A stretch of 64,000 bases of DNA from an uncultured Mailhella sp. (GCF_944324615.1 NZ_CALUWY010000004.1:47046-111045); one strand, 5' to 3'; numbered from the stretch's first letter, positions 9,271-18,894 are shown. Numbers and translations: made by a program. The notes: generated from the sequence alone by a model not told the origin.

Positions 9271-11262
9271 ATGAAACCACTGTACAAGGAAAAGTATCCC
9301 CATGTCTTTACTCCGCTCACCGTCGGCAAGAAGGGACAGGTGACCTTTAAACACCGCATCATGGTTCCTCCCATCGGTTCTCAGGGCGACATCGTGGACT
9401 CTCATCATCGTCTGAACCGCGACGGTGTGGAATTCTACATGCACTGGGCCCGCGGCGGCGCGGCCTGCATCACCGTTCCCATGGAAATCCCCGCCAACGG
9501 CGGCCATCGCGGCGACCTGGTGCTGGATGACGAAGTGGACGGCTTCATTTACATGCACAATCTGCAGCGCCCCGCGCACATGTACGGCACCAAGACGCTG
9601 TGCGAAATCTACCATGCCGGCTGCTGCATGCTTCCCTGGCCGGGATATGAGCTCATCAGCTCCAGCGCCTTCATGTACAACGGCCGCATGACGAAGGCCA
9701 TGGACAAGAAGGACATGGACGATGTCAAGAAAATGTATGTGGATGCCGCCGTGCTCGCCATGCGTTCCGGCTTCGACGGTATTCTGCTGCATTACGGCCA
9801 CGGCTGGCTGATGAACAACTTCCTGTCGCCTCTGTGCAACAAGCGTACCGATGAATACGGCGGCTCCGTGGAAAACCGCTGCCGCTATCCTCTGGAAGTC
9901 ATCAAGGCCATCCGCGACGCCATCGGCTACGACATGATCATCGAAGTGCGCCTCAACGGCGACGACAAGAAGGAAGGCGGCATCACCCCCGACGACTGCG
10001 CGCAGCAGGCCCTGATCTTCCAGGACTATGTGGACATGATCCATGTCTCCTGCGGCACCCGTCTCGACGCCCATGCCCGTCCGAAGATGCATCCCACCTG
10101 CTTCGTGCCCGAAGCTCACAACGCCGAAGCCGCCTATACCCTGAAGAAGGCCGGCGTGAAGGTGCCCGTGGGCGTGGTGGGCGCCATCGGCAGTGCCGCC
10201 ACGGCGGAAAAGCTCATTGCCGAAGGCAAGTGCGACTATGTGCTCATCGGCCGTCAGTCCGTTGCCGACCCGTACTGGTTCAATAAGGTGCGCGAAGGCC
10301 GCGAAGAAGACATCCGTCCCTGCATCCGTTGCGACTACTGCCTGGACGGCGGCCGCCGCGGCTCCCTGACCACGGAAGTGAACATTTCCGACACCGCCAC
10401 CTTCGACGGTCACTGCTCCGTGAACCCCCTGTATCGTCAGGGCCAGTACAAGGAATACATGCTGCGCGAAACCACGCCCAAGAAGGTGGCCGTGGTGGGC
10501 GGCGGCGTGGCCGGCATGCAGGCGGCCCTCAAGGCTTCCGAACGCGGCCACAGCGTGACGCTCTTCGAGAAGGGCGACAGACTGGGCGGCCAGCTGGCCA
10601 TGTATCCCGACCATCTGTGGTTCAAGAACCATGTGCGCGACCTGCGCGAATACTTCATCACCCAGCTTGCCAAGAGCAACGTCACGGTGCTTCTGAACAC
10701 CGAAGCCACCCCGAAGCTCATTGAAGAAGCCGATTTCGACGCCTGCATCGTGGCCGTCGGTGCCACGCAGAACGTACCGCCCATCCCCGGCATCGAACAT
10801 GCCATGCTCGCGTGGGACGTGTTCGGCAATGAAGACAAGATCGGCAGGAAGGTCGTCATCGTGGGCGGCGGTTCCGTGGGCTGCGAACTTTCCATTCAGC
10901 TCGGCGGCAAGGGCCACGAAGTCACCGTGGTGGAAATGACGAAGTGGCTGGCTGCCAATTCGCAGATTTCCGAACGCATGAGCCTTGAGGAACACATGGG
11001 CCTCAACCATGTGACGGCTCTCACCGAAACGCGCTGCGTGGGCATTTCCGACAAGGGCGTGACCGTGTGCGACAAGGACGGCAAGGAAACCCTGATTGAA
11101 GCCGACACCGTCATCGTGAGCGCCGGTTCCCGTTCTCTCGCGGCGGAAAGGGACTCCTTTGCCGATACCGCCTTCGACGTTATCAATGTGGGCGACTGCG
11201 ACAGTGTGGGCACCATCAGAACCGCCATCGAATCCGGCTGGGATGCCGCTGCCCGCCTGTAG
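9271..11262 (+). CDS. FMN/FAD/4Fe-4S NADH:flavin oxidoreductase of the 2,4-dienoyl-CoA reductase/2-enoate reductase type
   Basis: Ene-reductase-type flavoenzyme of 663 residues. An N-terminal TIM barrel (about 1-350) contains the HGWLMNNFLSPLCNKRTDEYGG stretch typical of the family. A cysteine cluster follows (CIRCDYC near 350, with a fourth Cys about 25 residues later) for one [4Fe-4S] cluster. Next come an FAD-binding fold (VAVVGGGVAGMQAAL near 410) and an NAD(P)-binding fold (VVIVGGGSVGCE near 530). GGGAGGA at 9258-9264 fixes the start. The genes downstream encode a TRAP transporter, suggesting import and reduction of an unsaturated carboxylate or a similar anion. The substrate cannot be read from sequence; bile-acid, cinnamate and enoate reductases share this layout. 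Confidence 0.88.
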   Translation: MKPLYKEKYPHVFTPLTVGKKGQVTFKHRIMVPPIGSQGDIVDSHHRLNRDGVEFYMHWARGGAACITVPMEIPANGGHRGDLVLDDEVDGFIYMHNLQRPAHMYGTKTLCEIYHAGCCMLPWPGYELISSSAFMYNGRMTKAMDKKDMDDVKKMYVDAAVLAMRSGFDGILLHYGHGWLMNNFLSPLCNKRTDEYGGSVENRCRYPLEVIKAIRDAIGYDMIIEVRLNGDDKKEGGITPDDCAQQALIFQDYVDMIHVSCGTRLDAHARPKMHPTCFVPEAHNAEAAYTLKKAGVKVPVGVVGAIGSAATAEKLIAEGKCDYVLIGRQSVADPYWFNKVREGREEDIRPCIRCDYCLDGGRRGSLTTEVNISDTATFDGHCSVNPLYRQGQYKEYMLRETTPKKVAVVGGGVAGMQAALKASERGHSVTLFEKGDRLGGQLAMYPDHLWFKNHVRDLREYFITQLAKSNVTVLLNTEATPKLIEEADFDACIVAVGATQNVPPIPGIEHAMLAWDVFGNEDKIGRKVVIVGGGSVGCELSIQLGGKGHEVTVVEMTKWLAANSQISERMSLEEHMGLNHVTALTETRCVGISDKGVTVCDKDGKETLIEADTVIVSAGSRSLAAERDSFADTAFDVINVGDCDSVGTIRTAIESGWDAAARL

Positions 11263-11276
11263 GAACAACCTTTACC

Positions 11277-11300
11277 GGGAAGACGCGTATGCGTCTTCCC
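11277..11300 (+). other. Intercistronic hairpin after the flavin reductase gene
   Basis: GGGAAGACGC / GCGTCTTCCC around a GTAT loop, a perfect 10-bp stem just after the stop codon. It has no T run, so it is more likely an mRNA stabiliser or processing site than a terminator. Confidence 0.6.
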
Positions 11301-11319
11301 GCCATGGAAGCGAAGGAAG

Positions 11320-11366
11320 GGCGCTCCGGCGCGGCAGGCAGTCTCCGCACTGCCGGAGCGCCTTTT
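11320..11366 (+). terminator. Hairpin/partial terminator before dctP
   Basis: GGCGCTCCGG (11320-11329) pairs with CCGGAGCGCC (11353-11362), followed by only four T. It probably attenuates read-through or protects the downstream dctP message. Confidence 0.55.
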
Positions 11367-11410
11367 CCGGGTTTTACCACCGAATGTCCATTTTGCGAGA
11401 AGGAGTCCTC

Positions 11411-12418
11411 ATGAATCTGCGTTCCGTTCTTTGTGTGGTTCTTGCCGTTACCGGTATGATGCTGTCGCCTCTGTCTTCGGATGCCAAGACCGTCTTCCGT
11501 CTGGCCAACACCGGCGGCCCCAATGACGACTATACTTACGGCTGTGAACAGTTCGCCAAGAATTTGAATGAAATCTCCAAGGGAGAATTTGAAGTGCGCG
11601 TGATGAACAACGGCGTTCTCGGCAACGACCGTGTCGCCACGGAAATGGCGCAGCAGGGTTCTCTGGACTTCAGCCTCATCGGCCAGAGCCAGCTCAACCT
11701 GTTCATCAAGCCCCTTCTGGCCATGGATCTTCCCTATATGGTGGCATTTGAAAAGAACCGCCAGTTCCTCGAAGCATTCGACCCATACACTGGCCCTCTC
11801 TACAAGTATGTGGACGGCGAAGCGCAGAAGGCCGGTCTGAAGCTTGTCATGACCCTTGACACCCCTTTCAGAAGCTATGCCTTCACTCCCCGTTCCGGCG
11901 TGGAGAATCTGTCCAGCGTGCGCGGCGTCAAGGTGCGCGTGACCATGTCCCCTATTGAAAAGGCCTTTGTGAATGCCCTTGCCATGAACCCCTGCGCCGT
12001 GGGCTGGACCGAAGTGTACACCGCCCTTCAGCAGGGTACCGTGGACGGCGAAATCATCAACTTCGGCACCTTCGCTTCCTTCAATAGAGCCGAAATCGAA
12101 GACCGTTTCCTTGTTACTCGCCACAATATGGCCAAGATCTTCGTGGTCATGAACAAGGCGAAGTACGACGCCCTTACTCCCGAACAGCAGAAGATGATCC
12201 TCGACGCCGGCCGCAAGTCCCAGATGGAAGAATGGGACATGAGCCAGGAATTCGAACGCAAGGGGGAAGAATACTGCAAGCAGCACAACATCAAGCTCAT
12301 CGAACTCACCGATGCGGAAAAGGCTGAGATCGTGAAGAACCTCCAGCCCCTGTATGACGAATATACCAAGAACATCGATCCTGCGTTCATCAAGCTCATC
12401 CAAGACGTACAGAAGTAA
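11411..12418 (+). CDS. dctP: TRAP transporter substrate-binding protein, DctP family
   Basis: Periplasmic solute-binding component of a TRAP transporter for organic anions. The 335-residue protein begins with a signal peptide (MNLRSVLCVVLAVTGMMLSP, cleavage near SSDA-KTVF). It then has the DctP fold, including GVLGNDRVATEMAQQGSLDF, the substrate-carboxylate arginine region VRGVKVRV near 175, and the ALQQGTVDGE helix. AGGAG lies 10 bp before the ATG at 11411. It is flanked by hairpins on both sides, consistent with a higher message level for the binding protein than for the permease. The substrate is probably the one handled by the upstream flavin reductase. Confidence 0.93.
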   Translation: MNLRSVLCVVLAVTGMMLSPLSSDAKTVFRLANTGGPNDDYTYGCEQFAKNLNEISKGEFEVRVMNNGVLGNDRVATEMAQQGSLDFSLIGQSQLNLFIKPLLAMDLPYMVAFEKNRQFLEAFDPYTGPLYKYVDGEAQKAGLKLVMTLDTPFRSYAFTPRSGVENLSSVRGVKVRVTMSPIEKAFVNALAMNPCAVGWTEVYTALQQGTVDGEIINFGTFASFNRAEIEDRFLVTRHNMAKIFVVMNKAKYDALTPEQQKMILDAGRKSQMEEWDMSQEFERKGEEYCKQHNIKLIELTDAEKAEIVKNLQPLYDEYTKNIDPAFIKLIQDVQK

Positions 12419-12442
12419 TGCTCCATTACTGAAAATCTTTTC

Positions 12443-12465
12443 CGACCGGAGGGGTCCTCCGGTCG
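12443..12465 (+). other. Intercistronic hairpin between dctP and dctQM
   Basis: CGACCGGAGG-GGT-CCTCCGGTCG, a perfect 10-bp stem with a three-base loop, in the 78-bp gap. A T-rich stretch (TATTTTTTCTTC) starts 10 bp later. Confidence 0.6.
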
Positions 12466-12496
12466 CATACCCGTATTTTTTCTTCAGGAGCCCGCT

Positions 12497-14347
12497 ATGG
12501 TAACGTTTCAGAAAGTCCTGCGCTGGCTGGATGAAAGCGGCGAAAAGCCCATCATCGTCATAGCCTGCGTAGCATCATGCCTGCTTATTCCGTATCAGGT
12601 TTTCGCCCGCTATATTCTCGGCACATGGCTCAAGGTGAACGTCGATACCTCTCCCGTGGAGGAACTCGCCCTGTTTTGCCTGATATGGTGCACCTACTTT
12701 GCCGTTCCGCTCGTTATCAAACGGCGTGAAAATATTCGCATGACGGCGTTGATAGACTGGCTGGTTCCTCAGAAGTATCATAATTTTATTCTGATGTTCA
12801 ACAACATCGCCACACTGGCGCTTACCGTCACCATCATGTGCTTGGCCGTGCGCCTGATCCGCCTGCAGTTCCAGTTCCCGCAGGAAACGCCTACGCTCCG
12901 CATACCGTACTGGATTCCTTACTCCGTGCTTCTCTTCGGTTTCTTTGCCCAGAGCGTTCGCGTCATTCAGGATACGCTGAAGCTTATCCGCGAAGAAGGC
13001 TGGATGAAGTTCCTCCTGTCGCTATTTTTTCTCGTCTCGGTAGCCGCGCCGGTGGTATGCTTTGAGCACAGCATCATCTTCGTGCTCATGGTTTCACTGT
13101 TTGGCGGCATGATTCTGGGCATTCCCATTGCCGTAGTACTGGGCCTTTCCGGAGCTCTCGCCGTACATGCTTCTGGCTTTCTGCAGTTGAACATCATCGC
13201 ACAGACAGCCTACAACTCTTTGGATTCCTTCCCTATGCTGGCCGTTTTCTTCTTTGTGCTGGCCGGTATCTTTATGGGTAAGGGCGGGCTTTCCGGTCAG
13301 CTTATCGGCCTTGCCGACATGATGATAGGGCGCCGTACCGGCGGCTTGGCCATGGCCACGGTCATTGCATGTACCTTCTTCGGAGCCATTTCCGGTTCCG
13401 GCATCGCCACCTGCGCGGCCATCGGCATGATCACCATTCCCGCCATGGTGGAACGCGGCTATTCCAAGGCCTTCGCCGGGGCCATCGTAGCGTGCGCCAG
13501 CGCCATCGGCGTCATGATTCCCCCGAGCAATCCCTTCGTGCTTTACGGCGTCATCACCAATGTGTCCATCGGCAAGCTTTTTGTGAGCGGCATCATGCCC
13601 GGTATCATTACCTGCGTGATGCTTTGCATGACAGCATGGTATATTTCCAAAAAGAACGGTTGGAAAGGCGAGGACAAGGTCTATACTTGGGGTGAAATCG
13701 GCCGTGCCGTATGGGAAGCCCGCTGGGCGCTCATGGTGCCTGTCATTATTCTTGGCGGTATTTACGGCGGTATTATGACGCCTACGGAAGCGGCGGGCGT
13801 GGCCGCGTTGTACGGTTTCCTAGTGGGTATGTTCGTACTCAAAGGGATCACCCGCGAGAATTTCATCGAAATTCTGGTAGACAGCTCCGTCACCGCCGCC
13901 ACGGTGCTTTTCCTTGTGGCCATGGCCAGCGTGTTCGGTTATGTGATGGCTATCGAGCAGGTTCCCGACGCCATCTCCGAATGGATGATGTCCATTACGT
14001 CGAACAAATTCGCCATGCTGCTCATCGTGAACATTCTTCTGCTCATTGTGGGCGCGCTCATGGAATCGGCTTCGGCCACCCTGATTCTCGCGCCCATCCT
14101 CATGCCCATGATGATAAAGCTCGGCGTGGACCCGGTGCACTTCGGCGTCATCATGGTGTGCAACCTGTCCATAGGCTTCATTACCCCGCCTGTGGGACAG
14201 AGTCTGTTCGTGGCGGCAGCCATTTCCGACGAACGAACGGAACGTATCGCAGTGGCGGCAGCTCCGCTGCTTGCGTCCATGCTTGTCATGCTGCTTATCG
14301 TTACCTATATTCCTGAAGTATCGCTTTTCCTGACGCGCTTCATGTAG
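12497..14347 (+). CDS. TRAP transporter fused permease, DctQ-DctM
   Basis: Membrane part of the TRAP transporter, 616 residues. Residues 1-170 form a four-helix DctQ-like small subunit. From about 180 the DctM large subunit follows with a dozen membrane segments and the family motifs GGKGGLSGQL-type, GAISGSGIATCAAIG, MIPPSNPFVLYG and GFITPPVGQSLFVA. The fusion of Q and M into one chain is common. AGGAG precedes the ATG. Driven by a sodium gradient in characterised relatives. It ends the operon at a strong hairpin. Confidence 0.93.
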   Translation: MVTFQKVLRWLDESGEKPIIVIACVASCLLIPYQVFARYILGTWLKVNVDTSPVEELALFCLIWCTYFAVPLVIKRRENIRMTALIDWLVPQKYHNFILMFNNIATLALTVTIMCLAVRLIRLQFQFPQETPTLRIPYWIPYSVLLFGFFAQSVRVIQDTLKLIREEGWMKFLLSLFFLVSVAAPVVCFEHSIIFVLMVSLFGGMILGIPIAVVLGLSGALAVHASGFLQLNIIAQTAYNSLDSFPMLAVFFFVLAGIFMGKGGLSGQLIGLADMMIGRRTGGLAMATVIACTFFGAISGSGIATCAAIGMITIPAMVERGYSKAFAGAIVACASAIGVMIPPSNPFVLYGVITNVSIGKLFVSGIMPGIITCVMLCMTAWYISKKNGWKGEDKVYTWGEIGRAVWEARWALMVPVIILGGIYGGIMTPTEAAGVAALYGFLVGMFVLKGITRENFIEILVDSSVTAATVLFLVAMASVFGYVMAIEQVPDAISEWMMSITSNKFAMLLIVNILLLIVGALMESASATLILAPILMPMMIKLGVDPVHFGVIMVCNLSIGFITPPVGQSLFVAAAISDERTERIAVAAAPLLASMLVMLLIVTYIPEVSLFLTRFM

Positions 14348-14400
14348 TCCTTTCTTCTTGCCGCACATGAGGGCGAGGTAAGCCTTGCAGGAGGAAAACG

Positions 14401-14440
14401 GCCCCGGGCTTTGCGTTGAAGCAAGGCCCGGGGCTTTCCT
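14401..14440 (+). terminator. Terminator after the TRAP operon
   Basis: GCCCCGGGCTTTGC (14401-14414) pairs, with one G-U pair, with GCAAGGCCCGGGGC, followed by TTTCCT. Confidence 0.7.
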
Positions 14441-14571
14441 GGGTTCCCATAAGAACGCCCTTGCCGGATGGCGCGCCTTTGCATTCTCATAAGGAGTTTG
14501 TTTTCAGAAAAGCGGCACATGCCGGGAAGACACTCCGAAAGAAAGAAGGAATGACGTGAAAAGGTGATGAA

Positions 14572-15465
14572 ATGAAACAGATGGTGCTGCTTCTTCCCGT
14601 CGCGGCGGGAATCATGTTCGGTTCCGTGGGCGTATTTGTACGGATCTTGACGACGCACGGCATGGATAATGCCACCATAGTGTTTTTAAGGGCGGTTTTC
14701 GCGGCGCTGGCGATGTGTTGCGTCGTTCTTGTCTGCGATGCCTCCCTGCTGAAGATACGGATAAAGGATGTCGTTCAGTTTCTGGGGACAGGCATTCTCG
14801 GCATGATGGGGCTTAACCTGTGCTATAATGTGGCCATCAACGAGCTTACGTTGTCCCTTGCCGCCGTTCTTCTAAGTACCGCGCCGTTCTTCGTTATTTT
14901 TCTTGCCGCGTTGCTGTTTCATGAGAAGATCACGCCGAAAAAAATATTCTGTCTGTGCCTTGCGGTTGCCGGTTGTGTTCTGACAAGCGGGCTGCTTGAA
15001 CGGCGGACGGGGCTGAGGATTTCCTCATCGGGAGTTTTCTTCGGGCTTTTGTCTGCGTTGTTCTATGCGCTGTACGGTATCTGTTCAAGGATGGCCACGG
15101 ACAGACATTATCATACCTATACGATCATCTTTTACAGCGTCGCTTTTACAGCCCTGGTGCTGCTGCCGTGGGCGGATACGGCGAAGATTGGTGAATTCGT
15201 TTCCGGCAATGCGGTGCCACACCTCTTTTTTCTTCTTCTTCATGCTCTGGTTACGTCCGTATTGCCGTATATGTTCATAACCTGGGCGCTGCTGTATGCC
15301 GAAGCGGGGAAGGTATCCATACTGGCTTCCGGCGGGGAACCGACGGGAGCGTTATGCTTCGGCGTCATGCTTTTTTCGGAAATTCCCACGGCGTCGATGC
15401 TGCTGGGGCTTGTCATCACGATTGGTGCTCTGACTTTTGTATGCTGGAATACACAAAAGAATTGA
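14572..15465 (+). CDS. DMT-superfamily transporter with two EamA domains
   Basis: Inner-membrane drug/metabolite exporter family protein of 297 residues with about ten hydrophobic segments in two EamA repeats (about 5-140 and 155-290). It has the typical ends of each repeat, such as LAAVLLSTAPFFVIFLAALLFHEKIT and SILASGGEPTGALCFGVMLFSE. AAAGGTGATG sits in front of the start. Base composition is visibly less GC-rich than the flanking genes (for example, many TTT/ATA/TTG codons), which may indicate transfer. The substrate is unknown; relatives export amino acids or purines. Confidence 0.85.
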   Translation: MKQMVLLLPVAAGIMFGSVGVFVRILTTHGMDNATIVFLRAVFAALAMCCVVLVCDASLLKIRIKDVVQFLGTGILGMMGLNLCYNVAINELTLSLAAVLLSTAPFFVIFLAALLFHEKITPKKIFCLCLAVAGCVLTSGLLERRTGLRISSSGVFFGLLSALFYALYGICSRMATDRHYHTYTIIFYSVAFTALVLLPWADTAKIGEFVSGNAVPHLFFLLLHALVTSVLPYMFITWALLYAEAGKVSILASGGEPTGALCFGVMLFSEIPTASMLLGLVITIGALTFVCWNTQKN

Positions 15466-15543
15466 TGCCGCTTCCCCTGGGGGGCATGTCAAAGGCATCT
15501 TAAACACATCCGCTTCGCAAGCAGGAATATCCGGGGATCAGGT

Positions 15544-16314
15544 ATGAGCAACGTCATCTGCATTACCGGGGCCACCTCCGGCCTGGGGCGCGCGGCAGCG
15601 CGGCTTTTCATCGACAACGGCTGGCGTGTCGTCGGTACGGGAAGGCGCAGGGAGCGCCTCGAAAAGATGCGCGGGGAACTGGGGGTGCATTTTTTCGGTC
15701 TCTGCTTCGACATACAGAGCCGTGAAGAGACGAAGGCGGCCTTTGACGGCCTGCCGGAGGATTTTTCCGCCGTGGACGTGCTGTTCAACAACGCCGGGCT
15801 CTTTGCGGGCGATGGACGCGTGCAGGACGGGGATACGGAAGCCTGGGAAACCATGGTGAACACCAATATTCTCGGCCTTCTTTACTGCACGCGGCTGCTT
15901 TTGCCCGGTATGCTCGCCCGCGGCCGCGGGCATGTGGTCAACGTGGGCTCCGTGGCCGGAAGCCGGGCCTTTCCCACGGGCAACGTCTACGGCGCGAGCA
16001 AGGCCTTTGTGCGCCATCTTTCCGACAACATGCGCGCCGATCTTCTGGGCACGCCCGTGCGGGTGACGTGCATTGCTCCCGGGCGCACGCGCACGGAATT
16101 TTCCCTGGTGCACAACGCGGGCAACGCGGAAAAGGCCGAAAAGGAATACGCCACGGGCCGTCCGCTGGATCCTGAGGACATTGCCCGCGCCCTTTTGTGG
16201 GTGGTGGAGTGCCCCGTGCACATGGACGTGAGCTATATGGAGCTTATGCCCACCGGTCAGGCCGACGGAGGTCCCCGTTTTTCCGATGTGACCTTTCCTT
16301 CGGATGAAGCATGA
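15544..16314 (+). CDS. Short-chain dehydrogenase/reductase, YdfG-like
   Basis: NAD(P)-dependent oxidoreductase of 256 residues. Cofactor loop TGATSGLG at residues 8-15, VGTGRRRERLE (arginines suggesting NADP), NNAGLF near 81-86, catalytic Ser in NVGSVAGSRAF, and YGASK (catalytic Tyr and Lys) near 150. The layout resembles the 3-hydroxy acid (serine/malonic semialdehyde) dehydrogenases of the YdfG type, but the substrate is not determined. It stands alone, convergent with pnp. Confidence 0.85.
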   Translation: MSNVICITGATSGLGRAAARLFIDNGWRVVGTGRRRERLEKMRGELGVHFFGLCFDIQSREETKAAFDGLPEDFSAVDVLFNNAGLFAGDGRVQDGDTEAWETMVNTNILGLLYCTRLLLPGMLARGRGHVVNVGSVAGSRAFPTGNVYGASKAFVRHLSDNMRADLLGTPVRVTCIAPGRTRTEFSLVHNAGNAEKAEKEYATGRPLDPEDIARALLWVVECPVHMDVSYMELMPTGQADGGPRFSDVTFPSDEA

Positions 16315-16466
16315 GTGAGGGCCGGAGGCGTGTCGTCGGGAAAGATATATGATGGTGTGGATAACGGACCACAGGGGAAAAACAGCCAGCTGTAAGAGCC
16401 TTGAACGATAACAGAGCGGACGACACGCTTTTGCCCCCGTGTCCGCCGAAGGCGGGCACGGGATGA

Positions 16467-16506
16467 AAAAGCCGCCCCGGAACAGTACAGTTCCGGGGCG
16501 GCTTTT
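16467..16506 (-). terminator. Bidirectional terminator between the SDR gene and pnp
   Basis: AAAAGCCGCCCCGGAA (16467-16482) and TTCCGGGGCGGCTTTT (16491-16506) form a 16-bp stem with A tract and T tract at the two ends. It serves both converging genes. Confidence 0.9.
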
Positions 16507-16531
16507 CTATGCTGTTTCAGCCCGCGAAGGA

Positions 16532-18781
16532 TCAGTCGTCCTTGCGTTCATGGCGGCGTTCGCCTCTGTCGCGGCGTTCACCGCGGCGTTCACGACGTTC
16601 GCCGTCACCGCGTTCACCACGGTCGGAGCGTTCGCGGCGGGCGGGACGGGCCGTATCTTCGGGGTTCCATTCAATGCCCTGCTCTTCGAGGAGCACGGCC
16701 TTGCGGCTGGCACGGATGCGGTCGCCGTTGATTTCAATGACCTTGACCACCATGTCTTCGCCGAGGTGGGCCACATCTTCGGTCTTTTCCACGCGGTTGG
16801 TGTCCAGCTGGGAGATGTGCACCAGAGCTTCCAGGTTGGGCAGGATTTCCACGATGGCGCCGATGTCCATGATGCGCTTCACCTTGGCAGTGTAGTTCTT
16901 GCCGAGTTCCGCGTGCTGGTCGTAATAGAGCACCATTTCCTTGGCGGCCTGCATGGACTGCTGCGTGGGAGCGAAGATGGTGATGCGGCCGGAATCCTCG
17001 ATATCGATGGCCGCGCCGGTGGCGGTGGTGATGGCCTTGATGTTCTTGCCTCCGGGGCCGATGATCATGCGGATGATCTCGGGATTCACGAACACTTCCT
17101 CATGCTGGGGAGCGTAGGGAGAGAGTTCGCGCACGGCGGGCATGGCCTTGGCCATGACGTCGAGAATGTGCAGACGGGCCACGCGGGCCTGTTCCATGGC
17201 GCGGGCCATGACTTCGGTGGGCAGGCCGTTGATCTTGATGTCCATCTGAATGGCGCTGATGCCTTCGGCGGTACCGGCGATCTTGAAGTCCATGTCGCCC
17301 AGGGCGTCTTCATCACCGAGGATGTCGGTGAGCACGGTGTAGGTGTCGCCGTCCTTGATGAGGCCCATGGCCACGCCGGCCACGGGAGCGCTGATGGGCA
17401 CGCCCGCATCCATGAGGGAGAGGCAGCCGCCGCACACGGCGGCCATGGAGGAGGAACCGTTGGATTCCACGGTGTCGGACACCACGCGGATGGTGTAGGG
17501 GAAGCTTTCGGCAGAGGGCAGAACGGCCTTGAGCGCGCGTTCGGCAAGGTGGCCGTGGCCGATTTCGCGGCGGGACACGCGCACGGACTTCACTTCACCC
17601 ACGGTGAAGGGCGGGAAGTTGTAGTGCAGCATGAAGCGCTTGCTTTCATCACCGTTCAGCGTATCCACCTTCTGTTCGTCGGCGGAGCTGCCCAGGGTGG
17701 TGACGGCGATGGTCTTGGTTTCGCCGCGGGCGAAGATCACGGAGCCGTGGGCGCGGGGAAGCACGGAGGTCTCGATTTCGATGGGGCGCACGGTCTTGGT
17801 ATCGCGGTTGTCGATGCGGGTGCCCTCGTTGATGACTCTCTGGCGCACGAGCTTCTTTTCCAGGTGTTCCAGCACTTCGCCGATGGCGGCCTGAGCGACG
17901 GGATCGTCGGCATAGCGCTCATCTTCGGCCATGAGGGCCTTTACCTTGTCCTTCACGGCCTTGCGGGCGTCCTTTCTCTGCAGCTTGTCGACGGTGCGCA
18001 GGGCGTCTTCCATGCCGGACTTGATGGCGAGTTCCTCCACATAGGCGAAGAGCTCGGGATCGTCTTCCTTGGGCGTGAATTCGCTCTTGGGCTTGCCCGC
18101 CAGCTTCACCAGTTCTTCCTGAGCGTCGATGAGGGGCAAAATGGCCTTGTGGGCCCAGTTCAGGCCGTCGATGAGGTCCTGTTCCTTGACGAGCCTGGCT
18201 TCGCCTTCCACCATGACCACGGCGTCGCGGGAAGCGGCAAGCACGATGTCCATGTCGGAGCGCTTCAGCTCTTCATTGGTGGGGTTCAGAATGAACTGTC
18301 CGTCCACGCGGCCGAGGCGCGCACCGGCCACGGGACCGGCGAAGGGAATGTTGGAAATGCAGGTGGCTGCGGAAGCAGCGGTGATGCAGAGCACGTCGGG
18401 GTCGTTTTCGCCGTCGGCGGAAATGACGGTGGCGAGCACCTGCACTTCATTGCCGTAGCCCTTGGGGAAGAGCGGACGGATGGGCCGGTCGATGAGGCGG
18501 GCCACCAGGGTTTCATGATCGCTGGGGCGGCCGATTTCGCGGCGGAAGAAGTTGCCGGGGATGCGGCCGGCGGCGTACATGCGTTCGGCGTATTCCACGG
18601 TGAGGGGGAAGAAGTCCTTGGGGGTGTCGAGCTGGGCTTCACAGACGGTGACGAGGGCCACGGTACCGCCGCACTGAATCCAGATGGCGCCGTTGGCCTG
18701 ACGGGCCACGCGGCCCGTTTCCAGAATGATTTCCTTGCCGCCTACGGTGGCGGAAACACGAGTGCTGTTGAGCAGACCCAT
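16532..18781 (-). CDS. pnp: Polyribonucleotide nucleotidyltransferase (PNPase)
   Basis: Phosphorolytic 3'-5' exoribonuclease of mRNA decay and, in other bacteria, a degradosome subunit. The 749 residues show two RNase PH domains (about 10-230 and 325-550), the first with FFPLTVEYAERMYAAGRIPGNF, the second with RRGREIGHG-like RREIGHGHLAERAL. A KH domain (IIGPGGKNIKAI near 565) and an S1 domain (about 620-690) follow. The last 45 residues are an Arg/Glu/Gly-rich tail, probably for RNA or protein binding. GGAG precedes the start. Lies downstream of rpsO, the usual arrangement. Confidence 0.97.
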   Translation of the reverse strand: MGLLNSTRVSATVGGKEIILETGRVARQANGAIWIQCGGTVALVTVCEAQLDTPKDFFPLTVEYAERMYAAGRIPGNFFRREIGRPSDHETLVARLIDRPIRPLFPKGYGNEVQVLATVISADGENDPDVLCITAASAATCISNIPFAGPVAGARLGRVDGQFILNPTNEELKRSDMDIVLAASRDAVVMVEGEARLVKEQDLIDGLNWAHKAILPLIDAQEELVKLAGKPKSEFTPKEDDPELFAYVEELAIKSGMEDALRTVDKLQRKDARKAVKDKVKALMAEDERYADDPVAQAAIGEVLEHLEKKLVRQRVINEGTRIDNRDTKTVRPIEIETSVLPRAHGSVIFARGETKTIAVTTLGSSADEQKVDTLNGDESKRFMLHYNFPPFTVGEVKSVRVSRREIGHGHLAERALKAVLPSAESFPYTIRVVSDTVESNGSSSMAAVCGGCLSLMDAGVPISAPVAGVAMGLIKDGDTYTVLTDILGDEDALGDMDFKIAGTAEGISAIQMDIKINGLPTEVMARAMEQARVARLHILDVMAKAMPAVRELSPYAPQHEEVFVNPEIIRMIIGPGGKNIKAITTATGAAIDIEDSGRITIFAPTQQSMQAAKEMVLYYDQHAELGKNYTAKVKRIMDIGAIVEILPNLEALVHISQLDTNRVEKTEDVAHLGEDMVVKVIEINGDRIRASRKAVLLEEQGIEWNPEDTARPARRERSDRGERGDGERRERRGERRDRGERRHERKDD

Positions 18782-18894
18782 AATGGTTACTCCTGGAAGG
18801 AGACTCCGTGAAGAAAGACGAAAATTTCGCCTCTGTTCGCGGATGCTCCTTCCTCGCGTTGAGGTTGGGGGCTGCTGCCCCGTTCATGCAGGAT

